Shown: positions 26,391 to 35,465 of the stretch, piece by piece
How the letters are laid out: the number at the start of each line of letters is the position of its first letter
Position numbering within the stretch: position 1 is the stretch's first letter
Assembly (NCBI RefSeq): GCF_014652095.1
Contig: NZ_BMYD01000004.1
Span: forward strand, 248,001 to 312,000
From: Cognatilysobacter bugurensis
GTDB lineage: Bacteria; Pseudomonadota; Gammaproteobacteria; Xanthomonadales; Xanthomonadaceae
Reading direction: 5' to 3'
DNA length: 64,000 nt
Notes under the pieces: generated by a model
The model's database searches: none
Told to the model about the DNA's origin: nothing
Seen by the model: only the letters and a program-made list of their open reading frames with translations
Program-made: the position numbers and the translations under genes

Positions 26391-26698
26391 AGGTCAGGCG
26401 TGCATGCGAAGACTTGAAGCAGCCGGTGCGGCTGTCCAGCAGGAGGCTAACCAAGCTGGAGGGACTGTAGGCAGCCAGTCTGATCAGCCAAAGGCGCCGA
26501 GAAAAATGTGCTTTTCCGTTGAGTTGGCAATGCCCGCGAGGGGTCGGGGGGCAGCCGCCTCTGAGCCAGTCGTGTCGGCTCGCGCGCCCAACCGGCAGAG
26601 AGGTTCAGTGGTGGAGGTCGCCCTCCCTCGCAGCGATCGTCTGATGGGCTCTTCCAGGGCCCTTGACAGGCTCCGGGCGCGGCCCAACGCTCAGCGCC
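26391..26698. other. About 310 bp, possibly more kinase relic
   Basis: No intact gene. A plus-strand stretch near 26440-26560 reads GGTVGSQSDQPKAPRKMCFSVELAMP, faintly like the last strand pair of a kinase ATPase domain (GG-V--QS-----FSVELP). This is weak and I do not annotate it separately. Confidence 0.35.
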
Positions 26699-27130
26699 AT
26701 GAAGATCGATATTGAGACGCTCAGCCTTCGCGAGCTGGATTCACTACTCGCCGCGGCCGAGCAACGGAAAAAGCGGCTGCGCGACCGCCGACCTCCCGCA
26801 GTCGTTCGTAGAGAGCTGGCCGCGTTTGCTGTCTCTCAGGGCTACGCGATCGAAGAACTCATTGGTTTTCATCCTAGTTCCCCGATCGTCAAGCCTTCCC
26901 AAAGGCGACGGAAACGACCGAAGGTCGCGGTGAAGTACCGCGATCCGGACAACAAGCGGAATACCTGGTCTGGTCGCGGTCGAATGCCGAGATGGCTTGC
27001 CGACAGGACGAAGCGGGGCCAGAGCGCTACGGACTTCCTCATACCTGGGCTGGGCCAGCCGACTGCGAAGAAGAGCAGCTCAGTCGGCAGGAAATCTGTC
27101 TTCAAGCAAGGCCGAGGCCCGAGTACGTAG
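26699..27130 (+). CDS. H-NS-family DNA-binding protein
   Basis: Nucleoid-associated protein of 143 aa. The N-terminal part is a charged helix (SLRELDSLLAAAEQRKKRLRDR) for oligomerisation. A basic linker follows, and the C-terminal domain KYRDPDNKRNTWSGRGRMP carries the H-NS AT-hook-like core (normally TWSGRGRxPxW). A basic Ser/Lys tail ends the protein. It lies inside a decayed, laterally mixed region, where H-NS-type silencers are often found. No strong ribosome binding site is seen before the ATG. Confidence 0.85.
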   Translation: MKIDIETLSLRELDSLLAAAEQRKKRLRDRRPPAVVRRELAAFAVSQGYAIEELIGFHPSSPIVKPSQRRRKRPKVAVKYRDPDNKRNTWSGRGRMPRWLADRTKRGQSATDFLIPGLGQPTAKKSSSVGRKSVFKQGRGPST

Positions 27131-27239
27131 CTGACGGCCCGGTCGAGACTACGGTCTCTGACTGGACTTCAGGGCCTTGGCCCACCTCCGCTTCGGGCGA
27201 GAAGCGGACACGTCGCCAAGGGGCTTATCGCGTCGACAC

Positions 27240-27600
27240 CGTTGACCTGGACAGCGGTGTGCGAGCATCGACCTGGAACGTTCGGAACCAGCGCGCCGTT
27301 TCCGCTCGGATCGTCTCGCGCTCTCCACGAATGCGCGGGCTGACGGAGACGCACGTCCAGCACGTCCACGCCGCCGCTATCGCGCGTCTCCACCACGAGC
27401 TTCTGGACGAAGCCCGCCTAGTCCGACAGGGCGACGTCCGCAGACAGAATGGTCGGCGCCCGCCGGCGCATCTGTTCGGGCTTATCGGCATTCACGTGGT
27501 GGATCAGCTCCTCCGCGAGCCTGCCCGCCGCCGTGTCGGGCAATGTCGCCGGGACCGCGCCGGCCATCGAGGCCAGGCAGGCGAGAAAAGATGGCGCTGG
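27240..27600 (-). pseudogene. N-terminal remnant of a secreted hydrolase
   Basis: Minus-strand reading gives SFLACLASMAGAVPATLPDT, then AAGRLAEELIHHVNADKPEQMRR and ILSADVALSD, TAG, AGFVQKLVVETRDSGGVDVLDVRL. The pattern of signal-peptide core, LPDTxAGRL and a helix with N-A-D is typical of the N-terminal domain of secreted alpha/beta-hydrolases or S41 peptidases in this bacterial group. There is a nonsense codon at about 27418 and no catalytic domain. Confidence 0.45.
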
Positions 27601-27768
27601 CTAAAGCGACAACAGGCCGGGAGTAACGTTTAATCAAGCGCCCTCTTTTTGAAGGAATACGTCGCTTGGATGCATCCCTTCAAATGGATTCAACTCCCAC
27701 ATCGGGACAGGCCAGTGCTGGCAAGGCACGCTAGAGCGCGCCCTTCAGGGCGACCGCCACGGCGGCTT

Positions 27769-28698
27769 CTACCCGGCGAATCCTGATGGCGGCCATGACA
27801 GGCGGCGCAGCTGCGACGGCACGTCGGGTGCGTCATCGTCGGTGGTCATCCACAGCGCGCCTTGCCCGTCGAACGCAATGCCTTCCACCTTGTGGTGGCC
27901 ATCCAACTGCGCGCGCCATGTGATGTGTCCGCCCTGCGCACACGCCAGCAAAACGCTGCCCTCGACCTTGCCGTCGTCATACGCGTCCGACGTGTGTTCC
28001 GCCGAGGCGCTCAGCAGCCATCCTCCGTCCTCGCGCGCGGTCGCATCGCTGATGCCGAGAGGTACGCCCCCCATCCGCCCCAGGTCCAGCTCCGCGAAAC
28101 GGACGGCGGGTACCTGCGAGGAGCCGTCGTCGCCCAGCAGGAACTCGATGACTGCGTCCAGGCCGATGCGAAACCATCCGTTCGACGGCGCTTTCGCGCT
28201 AGCTCGACTGAACAGATGCAGCTCACTGCCGACCACCAGCCCGGCCTCGATGTTCAACTCGGCCGTGTGGCGGCGCAGCAGGTCGTGCAATGGCGCCAGA
28301 CACACACGCCCCGGGCTGCCTTCGAGGCTCCCGTCCGCCGCGAGTGCCATCACGTAGCCGACATCGCGCGAAGGGCGCGATCCCGAACCCCACGCGACGA
28401 GCATCCGCGGTGCGCTTGCACCCGCGGGCACGTCGAACACCAGTTCCAGATCCTTCTTCCGGCGCTTGCGTTCCGCGTCGTCGTCCGGCAGCCGTTCGTC
28501 CCCGAGCGGCAGCATCTGCAAGACCCCGGCTTCGACGTCATCTGCAGGCACTGCGATCAGGTGGTTCTCGTCATCGGCGACGAAGTAGAACCAGCCGCCA
28601 ATGATGGCCAGGCCGCTGGCCGAGCTGATGTGCGGCTGCCCCCTGGGATGGGAAGCAGGATCGACTTCCAGTCGACGCACCAGCGTTGTCGCGACCAT
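27769..28698 (-). CDS. Beta-propeller-like protein of unknown function (DUF6929-like)
   Basis: A 309-residue cytoplasmic protein. Repeated beta-strand blocks include SGLAIIGGWFYFVADDENHLIAVP, RPSRDVGYVMALAADGS, AEDGGWLLSASAEHTSDAYDDGKV-type segments and VEGIAFDGQGALWMTTDDD, which suggest a six-bladed propeller. This agrees with what I recall of the DUF6929 family. No enzyme motif is seen. It is the only clearly intact gene between the H-NS-like gene and the broken CPBP gene. Confidence 0.6.
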   Translation of the reverse strand: MVATTLVRRLEVDPASHPRGQPHISSASGLAIIGGWFYFVADDENHLIAVPADDVEAGVLQMLPLGDERLPDDDAERKRRKKDLELVFDVPAGASAPRMLVAWGSGSRPSRDVGYVMALAADGSLEGSPGRVCLAPLHDLLRRHTAELNIEAGLVVGSELHLFSRASAKAPSNGWFRIGLDAVIEFLLGDDGSSQVPAVRFAELDLGRMGGVPLGISDATAREDGGWLLSASAEHTSDAYDDGKVEGSVLLACAQGGHITWRAQLDGHHKVEGIAFDGQGALWMTTDDDAPDVPSQLRRLSWPPSGFAG

Positions 28699-28901
28699 GG
28701 CTACACCAACTTGGGGATTGCTGAGGAGTATGTCGCTTTAGGTCGAGAGCGGACGTGTGTGAATCGAGCGGTCTTAGCCGGCGCAGGGTTCAACGCCGGG
28801 GCCGTGCGAGTCGTATGCCGTATGTCGCATGGCGGGACGAACTATGAACGCCGCTCGCAGCCACTGCCTTCTTCGGTCCGTCAGCCGAAGGAACGGACCC
28901 C

Positions 28902-29767
28902 ATGAAGCACGTCTTCAGAAGTCCGAACGGGTCGATTCGAAATGGCTGGTGGATCCTGGTGTTCCTCGCAGTCTTCCTCGCAAGCCTGCCTACTGCCTCG
29001 TCTCCAGAACGCTCAAGCAACAGGCCGTCGACGGCCTCGCGTTGTCGCCGCTTCCTTTTCTGTTTCTCCCGGCGGTGACTGGGGGCTGCCTGCGGGCGAG
29101 ACGCGAAGCCATCGTGGACGTCGGCCTCCATTCCACCGCGGGGTGGATGAGGGAAGCGGCCATAGGGGTTGGGCTCGGAGCCGCCCTGATGCTCCTGGTC
29201 GCTGGGCTCATCGTGGCCACCGGGGGCGCGCACGTCCGCCTCAATGCGGACTGGAGCTTGACGTCGCTCCTATCGGGGGCCTGGGTGGTGCTTTGGGAGG
29301 AGTTGCTGTTTCGCGGCTTCGTCTTCCAACGCCTCATCGACGGCGTCGGGGCCCTCGCGGCGATCGCGGTCAGCGCCGGGCTGTTTGCTGTCGCGCACGG
29401 GGGGGGCAACCCCGGCCTCGACGGCACGGCCTGCGTGGTCGCCACCGTCGACACCGCACTGGGTGCTGTCCTGCTCGGCCTCGCGTATCCGCGCACCGGG
29501 CGACTTGCCCTGCCGATCGGCATCCACTTCGGCTGGCACTGGGCCCAGGGTTCTGTACTCGGCTTCGACGTGAGCGGCGCCGAGCACGCGGGATGGTTGC
29601 TGCCCGAGCTGACCGGCAGACCGCAATGGTTTGCGGGTCGAGACTTCGGCCCGGAGGCGAGCATCTTCGCGGTGCTCGTGGACGCCACCGCGGTCCTGCT
29701 GATGCGGCGATGGAAAGCGCAGTCTGGGAACGGGCTGCTGGCGGTCCCGGCGTCCGCAGCGGCCTGA
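28902..29767 (+). pseudogene. CPBP-family intramembrane protease with an N-terminal frameshift
   Basis: An ATG at 28902 starts a typical CPBP N-terminus (MKHVFRSPNGSIRNGWWILVFLAVFLASL). This frame dies, while the rest of the protein continues in a different frame from about 29000 to 29767. The second frame holds every catalytic motif: WEELLFRGFVF (EExxxR), HGGGNPGLDG and HFGWHWAQG. One indel near 28985-29010 would rejoin the two. It may be a pseudogene, a sequencing error or, less likely, programmed frameshifting. CPBP proteases process prenylated or bacteriocin-related substrates in the membrane. Confidence 0.7.
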
Positions 29768-29886
29768 ATCGCACATCACTTTGTAGGGGGGAGCCTCCAG
29801 CAATTGGACAGTGCGCGTCCGCTCCAGGCAGGAGCGAACACGCGGTCCCAGGCCGCGCCGCGTGATCGGCTGCAGTGCCTCGCTGA

Positions 29887-30714
29887 TCAACGCGCCGCTT
29901 CGGCGGCTCCGCCCGCCGCAATCGTGTCCGCGATCCACTCTCGGTAGTGCGCCAGCCGCACACCGTAGTTGGTCTGCCCATAACGGCCCGGGCGGAAGTT
30001 GGCCACACTGCCCTCGACGAGCTTCCACGACGTAATACCTGCGACCTGCCACTCGTTGCCGACGGCGATCAGAATCGGCCCGCCGCTGTCTCCATTGCCG
30101 GCCGCCGCCTCGAGCGGGTGCGCGTCCGGCGACCGATCGAACCTGTAGCCGATCCATCGGCCTTCGGCGGTGTCGATGCGGTTGTAGCCATGGCGCAGGT
30201 CGGTCCGGTTCGGGCCGTGCGGGCAGTGACCTTCGGCGCCGTTCCCTGTCGCGCCGCGTCCCATGACGCGCATCAGCTGGCCCGGTTCCGAGCCGCTGTA
30301 AATCCGCACGGGTGCGACATCGTGAACCGGCTGGGCCAGCTGGATGAGTGCGATGTCGTCGGACGACGCCAGGAATCGCGTGACCGCCGTGGGATCGTCG
30401 GACTTCATCATCGCGTCGATCAGGCTCTGGGGCAGCTTCTTGTAGCCCGGGTAGAGAACGACGCGACGCACGGCGCGGGGTGTTCCGCCGACCACCACCG
30501 CGTCGACCGCGTTCTGCCAGGTCACTGCATGCGCAGCAGTCAGAACCCACTGCGGCTCGATCAGGACGCCGTGGCCCTCACCGGGCAGGTCGGCCAGCGC
30601 CGGGAACTCGGATTCGGCCATCCGATACTGTAAATCCGGGACGTCGTCCCGGATGACGACTGCACCAGCGGTTGATGTCATGGCGAGCAGCGTGAGCAAC
30701 AGGTAGCGAGTCAT
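29887..30714 (-). CDS. Secreted trypsin-like serine protease
   Basis: Chymotrypsin-fold (S1) protease of 275 aa. A signal peptide (YLLLTLLAMTSTAGA) is followed by a short propeptide-like segment. The catalytic triad is complete: His62 in TAAHA, Asp120 in DDIALIQL, Ser210 in GNGDSGGP. The C-terminal SWKLVEG region would form the substrate pocket. I chose the ATG at 30714, with GAGG upstream; the frame is open for 30 more codons. It is likely exported and used for protein digestion or processing. Confidence 0.92.
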   Translation of the reverse strand: MTRYLLLTLLAMTSTAGAVVIRDDVPDLQYRMAESEFPALADLPGEGHGVLIEPQWVLTAAHAVTWQNAVDAVVVGGTPRAVRRVVLYPGYKKLPQSLIDAMMKSDDPTAVTRFLASSDDIALIQLAQPVHDVAPVRIYSGSEPGQLMRVMGRGATGNGAEGHCPHGPNRTDLRHGYNRIDTAEGRWIGYRFDRSPDAHPLEAAAGNGDSGGPILIAVGNEWQVAGITSWKLVEGSVANFRPGRYGQTNYGVRLAHYREWIADTIAAGGAAEAAR

Positions 30715-30822
30715 GTGGCGCGCCTCAGAAGACGCGACACCCCGGAATACCAGCGGGTGGCGCGGGTTGTGAAAGATGGAGATGCGAGCGACGGCGAGCT
30801 TCAACGGCTCGGGACAGGCGGC

Positions 30823-31434
30823 TTATTGGCTGCCGATCGCGACGGGCTCAGCGCGAATCGCGTTCGCCCCGGTGCCGTCGGGAGAGCCCATCGACCGCAG
30901 CAGGTGATAGCTGGCGAAGGAGTACCACCCGAGGATGAGCACGATGGCGAGCCGCTGGGTGAGACCGCGCAAGGGGTCCACATCGGACAGGTTCAACCAT
31001 AGATAGGCCATGCTCACGACCGCAACAGCCAGGGAAATCTGCCGGACGCTGCGGCCGAGACCGGATTCGGCGGCGAAACAGGCAGGCACTAACGGAATGA
31101 AGAATCCGACGCCGTGCAGACCGTGCAGCGGGTCGCCACTGACGAACACACCGGCGGAAATGAAATTCGCTGCCACGGCTGCAGAAGCGAAGGCAGTAAA
31201 CGCGAACCGGGACGGTGCACTGAGATAGGCGCCGATGCCGAACAGGAGTATCGACATCCCACAAAGGATTGGAGCAACTCGCATCAGGCCCGCGATGGGA
31301 TGGTCCAGGAGCTGCAATTCGCTCACATGCTGGGTCATCGATGAGTAATTCGGCACGCCGAGCGCGAGCAAGGCAGGCACCAGCAGCGCAGCGAGCGGGA
31401 GGAACAGTGACTGTCGGACGAGCAAGTGCTTCAA
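30823..31434 (-). CDS. DUF998 membrane protein
   Basis: A 203-residue membrane protein with about six helices. DUF998 features include a first helix LFLPLAALLVPALLAL, the loop NYSSMTQHVSELQLLDHP, and helices ending in SAGVFVSGDPLHGLHG. I propose the TTG at 31434 because GGAGG sits 6 bases upstream; an ATG at 31479 is in frame but has no ribosome binding site. The function of DUF998 is unknown. It ends 108 bp before the protease gene and could be its upstream operon partner. Confidence 0.75.
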   Translation of the reverse strand: MKHLLVRQSLFLPLAALLVPALLALGVPNYSSMTQHVSELQLLDHPIAGLMRVAPILCGMSILLFGIGAYLSAPSRFAFTAFASAAVAANFISAGVFVSGDPLHGLHGVGFFIPLVPACFAAESGLGRSVRQISLAVAVVSMAYLWLNLSDVDPLRGLTQRLAIVLILGWYSFASYHLLRSMGSPDGTGANAIRAEPVAIGSQ

Positions 31435-31793
31435 GGCAGCCTCCGGAGAGCGTGGGCCATGGCTTAGTGGCCCCGGCATGGCGGATTTGTGGGGGCATCC
31501 GCACATCGACAAACGACATGCGTCACGCGGTAACGCGCGGCCGGGCCACCACGATGGAGGCCGAGCAGGCTCACAGCGATTTCGCGGCCTCCGCGCGTAG
31601 GCGTCACCGGGCGCAGTCGGCCCTGGGAACGACATCGGCGAAGGCAAGCGCGGCTCAGCCTCGGCGGTCACGGGATACCTGCCAACTCATTGGCAGCGAA
31701 GCGGCGGCCGGTGGCAGCGAACCGGTCGCGGGAGGCGGCGAGCGGGCGGCTATCGGCAGCCTGAGGGGCGAACCTTGCCCGCCGCTGAGCGCA
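31435..31793. other. About 360 bp intergenic stretch
   Basis: Contains the DUF998 upstream region and the 3' flank of the LytTR regulator gene. No gene or strong hairpin seen. Confidence 0.45.
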
Positions 31794-32579
31794 TCAGCGA
31801 CGTCCGCCGAGTATCCCGAAGCGTGCCTCGAAATCGGCGCGCCGATCGCGGCTCAGCTTCAGCATCGTGCCGTCGGCCAACTTGATTTCGCAGCCGCCGC
31901 GGAACAGCGGGTGGATTTCCCGCACCCGCGCCAGGTTCACGATCGCCCCCCGGTGCACGCGCACGAACTGCTCTGGATCCAACTGCCGCTCCATCTCGTC
32001 CATGCGCTCGCGCAGCAGATGGCTGACACCGCCGCAATGCAGGATCACGTAGTAATCGGCGGCACGGATCCAGTCGATCTCGACCGCTTCGACCACGACA
32101 CTCTTGTCCCGCCCCGGAACCAGGAAGCGGGCGCGGAGAGGATCCCGCGCCGGCGGCGCCGCGCCGGTGCGGGCTTCCGCCAGAGCGGACTGGCGGTGAG
32201 TGAGAACCTGCGCCTTCGCGCGCGCCAGCGCAGCTTCGAACCGATGGTCGGTGAAGGGCTTGAGCATGTAGTCCAGCGCGCGCACTTCGAACGCCTGCAC
32301 CGCATAGCGATCGTATGCCGTCACGAACACCACAGCCGGGACCGCATCTGGGCCGACGAGGTCCAGCAGTGCGAACCCGTCAAGATCCGGCATCTGCACA
32401 TCGAGGAACATGATGTCGGGCCGGAAGCGGGCGATCATGGCCACCGCCTCGGGGCCGGAACATTCGCCGACCGTTTCGACCTGAGGGTCGGCGGCCAGAA
32501 GAACGCGCATGTTTTCGCGCGCCAATGGCTCATCGTCGACCACCAGCACGCGTATCGGCGTCGCGCCGAGCGGACTCAC
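31794..32579 (-). CDS. LytTR-family response regulator
   Basis: Response regulator of 261 aa. The receiver domain (1-120) has the acidic pair DDE at 15-17 and the phosphoacceptor Asp60 in MFLDVQMP. The conserved Thr is in VTAYDRYAV and the Lys is in MLKPF. After a linker, the LytTR DNA-binding domain runs from about 160, with WIRAADYYVILH and EQFVRVHRGAIVNL. Its GTG start overlaps the kinase stop by 4 bp (GTGA), so kinase and regulator are made together. Confidence 0.92.
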   Translation of the reverse strand: MSPLGATPIRVLVVDDEPLARENMRVLLAADPQVETVGECSGPEAVAMIARFRPDIMFLDVQMPDLDGFALLDLVGPDAVPAVVFVTAYDRYAVQAFEVRALDYMLKPFTDHRFEAALARAKAQVLTHRQSALAEARTGAAPPARDPLRARFLVPGRDKSVVVEAVEIDWIRAADYYVILHCGGVSHLLRERMDEMERQLDPEQFVRVHRGAIVNLARVREIHPLFRGGCEIKLADGTMLKLSRDRRADFEARFGILGGRR

Positions 32580-33697
32580 GCCCGCTGATCCAAGGGCAGG
32601 TCCAACAGCGCCAGCACATGCTCGCCCGACTGCGTGAGTTCGAACCGCGCGTCGTTGCCGTACAGGGCGCGCAGGCGCTCTCGTGTATTCCGCAAGCCGA
32701 TGCCCTCGACCACCGGAGAGGCGATGGTGCCCCGGTTGCGCACCTCCAGCTCCAGGCGGTCATCGACCTGACGCGCCCGAACCTCGACGTGATTCATCGA
32801 GCCGCTGCGATCGACACCGTGCCGTACGGCGTTCTCCGCGAGCGGTTGCAGGATCAGGATCGGCACCGCCGCCTGCCGCAGCGCCGCATCGACCGTCACC
32901 GAGAACGACATGCGGTCCGGGAACCGGGTCTGTTGGATTTCCAGGTAGCGAGTCAGCATTTCAACCTCTTCGCCGAGTGCCACGCGCTGACGGCCGGCAT
33001 GATCCAACGAGTAGCGCAGCAGATCCGCGAGGCCGGCAATCATGCGGATCGCCTCGTCCTTGCGACTGACCCGCACCAGCCCCGAGATCGCATTGAGCGT
33101 GTTGAAGAGGAAATGTGGCTGGATCTGCAGTTCCAGCGCATGCAGCCGCGCATCGGTGAGAGAGCGGCGCAGCTCCGCGGCTTCGACCGCGTGCTCGCGG
33201 GAGCGGCGGCCGTAGTCCACGGCCAGCACAGCGCCGAGCACCAGAAGATAAAGCACCCATTCCAGCAGGATCGGCGCCAGCACGTTGCTGAGCTGGATAT
33301 CGGACAGCGGCGCCGTCATGCGGTCATAGGGCCGAAGCCACAGCATCAGGCCCAGCGAGTACAGCGAATGCAGCAGTCCAATTGCAGTGGCGGCCAGCCC
33401 ATGGCCGAGGATCGGAAGCAGCCGCGGCGGCGCCACCGGCATGCGACGCGCGAGCGAGATAATCAGCGCCGTCGGCGCGAGCCAGACCCACCAAACCATC
33501 ACGTGGTACCCGAGCACCAAGACGGGATCGTGCCCGTGCGTGAGCATGCTGATCCACACCTGGATACCCGCCACTAAGCCGAAGAGCAGCCAGAACGCGG
33601 CCGCGACGAGCAGGAATCGACGAGTGGACATCGGCGCAGTTTGCCGCATCGCAAGCATTGACATCGGGCTGTCGGGAAGTGGCTCCTGCAGGGCCAC
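32576..33697 (-). CDS. LytS/YehU-type sensor histidine kinase
   Basis: Membrane sensor kinase of up to 373 aa. About four to five N-terminal helices (25-165) are followed by a His_kinase domain with phosphoacceptor His195 in QIQPHFLFNTLNAI and an ATPase domain (ILQPLAENAVRHGV, then VEGIGLRNTRERL). The fold and motif are those of the LytS/AlgZ group that partners LytTR regulators, as here. The start is uncertain: ATGs at 33697, 33664 and 33631 are all in frame, and none has a strong ribosome binding site. The signal sensed is unknown. Confidence 0.9.
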   Translation of the reverse strand: MALQEPLPDSPMSMLAMRQTAPMSTRRFLLVAAAFWLLFGLVAGIQVWISMLTHGHDPVLVLGYHVMVWWVWLAPTALIISLARRMPVAPPRLLPILGHGLAATAIGLLHSLYSLGLMLWLRPYDRMTAPLSDIQLSNVLAPILLEWVLYLLVLGAVLAVDYGRRSREHAVEAAELRRSLTDARLHALELQIQPHFLFNTLNAISGLVRVSRKDEAIRMIAGLADLLRYSLDHAGRQRVALGEEVEMLTRYLEIQQTRFPDRMSFSVTVDAALRQAAVPILILQPLAENAVRHGVDRSGSMNHVEVRARQVDDRLELEVRNRGTIASPVVEGIGLRNTRERLRALYGNDARFELTQSGEHVLALLDLPLDQRA

Positions 33698-33843
33698 GCC
33701 CCGCGGGTGCTGCTTGACAAGGCGGCGGGCCTCGTGAGGTCCGCTTCGGATCTGAAGCGGACTTTCGAGGATTACTTCCCGGAGGTTGTAGTCATGGACG
33801 AGTCAAAGAGATCTCGGCACATCGTCGCCTATCGGCGATGACG

Positions 33844-35331
33844 TCAACCCGGCCCGCGTTTGACAATCGCCCGCAGTGCTGCGTCGAGCACAACATCAGT
33901 CTTCGCAGGCACCACAGGTGTCTCGATGGCGATATCTGGTACGACGCCCCGGGCGACGGGGTCCCCGTTGGGCCGAAGGATGCGGGCTTTCGGGAACGTC
34001 ACTTCGATACCGGACCGCGGTAGCGTGAACTTCTCGGCTGCACCGTAGGTGCTTGCGAGATCCGCCGTCTCCTCGCCAAGCACGGTCGCGAACCCGTAGT
34101 CCTGCGCAATGGCCGCCACGAGCACGGCATTGGAGTAGGAATGCCGGTTGATAAGCAGGTAAACCGAACCGGTAAAACGGGCGTCGCCGCGCGGCTGCAC
34201 GAGCGGAATCGGGAAGCTCACCCGGCTGCCCGCACGCTTGCCGGCATACGCGGCAGCCAGCTTCACTGAGACGGCCTCAGGATCCGAGCCTGCGGCTTCG
34301 ACGCGCTTCACGTTGGCGGCCGTCGCGGCTTCGCTGACGCGGATATCGAACTCGGGGCTGAAGCGGAACGGCTTGTCGGCGAACCACGCGATCATCGGGT
34401 CGGAGAACGAGTTATCGCCACCCGGGTTGTTGCGCAGGTCGATCAGTACCGCACTAGCCCCGGCGTCGATGAAGCTTGCGAACGCCCCGTCGATGAAGGA
34501 GCGGAACGCGGACGGGTCCCATGGGTTCGTCGAGTCCGCCCGGTTGTCGTAGAACGGCCCCGGGCGCAGGTAGCCGATGCCCTCCTCGGTCACGCGCGCC
34601 ACGCGCTCGTTCCAGTCCAGTTCGAAGCGCGCGGGTGCCGCAGCGGAAGCGGTCGCGAACTCTGCGCGACTGCGCGCCGGCACGGTCACCCTGCGGTGCA
34701 GCCCCTCAGGCGTGTTCGTCTCGACGAGGTACTGCACGGCGCGGTCGCCGTGCCACCAGACGAGCATCGGAAGCCTCGTCTCCAGCTGCGTATGGGCCAG
34801 GTAATCGTTATCCGCCGATACGAGCGTGCGCACGCGGCCGAGCCAATCGAGCGCGGGCAGGCCGTCGATCGAGTGCACCTCGTCCCCCGGTGCGATGGTT
34901 TCGATGCCGCTGTAATCGTCCTGGACGAAGACGCGGTCGCCGACCACGCGCAGCACGAGCGGAAACGCGTTGCCGCCATCAGCCCGGTATTCCTCCCACT
35001 CCGCGATCGGCGGCTCTATGGCGGCATGGGCCACATTCCCGTAGGCCACAAAACGCTGGAACACTCGCCGCAGTTCGCCCGGTTCGATTGCGGACGCTCC
35101 CAGCTGGCGGCGCATCCGGAGGTAAAGGGCGTCGTACTCTGCCTTCGGGCGTCGGGCGTACAGGTCGTAATGCGAGGCTTGCAGCCCGTGGTAGAGGCGG
35201 TCCAGGTCGGTCTGGGCTGCCGACGCCCGCTCAGTGGCAGCCCCCTTGGTTGCGGGCGCTGCACACGCGGCAGGGAGCAAGGCCGCGGTGACCAGGGCAA
35301 GCGCAAAGAAGAATTTCGAAGGCAGAGGCAT
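33844..35331 (-). CDS. S41-family peptidase lipoprotein
   Basis: C-terminal-processing-type serine peptidase of 495 aa. The N-terminal lipobox LLPAAC suggests an envelope lipoprotein. A helical N-terminal domain (40-130) is followed by a PDZ-like segment (GDEVHSIDGLPALDWL). The S41 core has LIDLRNNPGGDNSF, the nucleophile NRHSYSNAVLVA and a C-terminal VVPDIAIE. It resembles tricorn/tail-specific-like S41 peptidases common in Xanthomonadaceae. It faces the CadC-like regulator, which may control it. Confidence 0.88.
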   Translation of the reverse strand: MPLPSKFFFALALVTAALLPAACAAPATKGAATERASAAQTDLDRLYHGLQASHYDLYARRPKAEYDALYLRMRRQLGASAIEPGELRRVFQRFVAYGNVAHAAIEPPIAEWEEYRADGGNAFPLVLRVVGDRVFVQDDYSGIETIAPGDEVHSIDGLPALDWLGRVRTLVSADNDYLAHTQLETRLPMLVWWHGDRAVQYLVETNTPEGLHRRVTVPARSRAEFATASAAAPARFELDWNERVARVTEEGIGYLRPGPFYDNRADSTNPWDPSAFRSFIDGAFASFIDAGASAVLIDLRNNPGGDNSFSDPMIAWFADKPFRFSPEFDIRVSEAATAANVKRVEAAGSDPEAVSVKLAAAYAGKRAGSRVSFPIPLVQPRGDARFTGSVYLLINRHSYSNAVLVAAIAQDYGFATVLGEETADLASTYGAAEKFTLPRSGIEVTFPKARILRPNGDPVARGVVPDIAIETPVVPAKTDVVLDAALRAIVKRGPG

Positions 35332-35465
35332 GTAGTTCTCTCAGGCTGACGAGCCTCGCGGGAGGCGTCGGGTGGTTGTCGCGCCATCTCAATCCAGCAA
35401 TCCTCGCCAAGCCATGACGATTTCCTCCTGCTTTTCTGCCGTACACATCCGGATTTCTGATCACT
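35332..35465. promoter_or_regulatory. Divergent promoter region between S41 peptidase and CadC-like regulator
   Basis: A 134-bp intergenic region separating the two divergent genes. No clear palindrome was seen. The position suggests shared control of both genes, but no operator can be named. Confidence 0.4.

Noticed and set aside
28127-28698. Alternative plus-strand frame covering the propeller gene
   Set aside because: Antisense to a protein with repeated beta-strand pattern and clean start; no evidence for coding.
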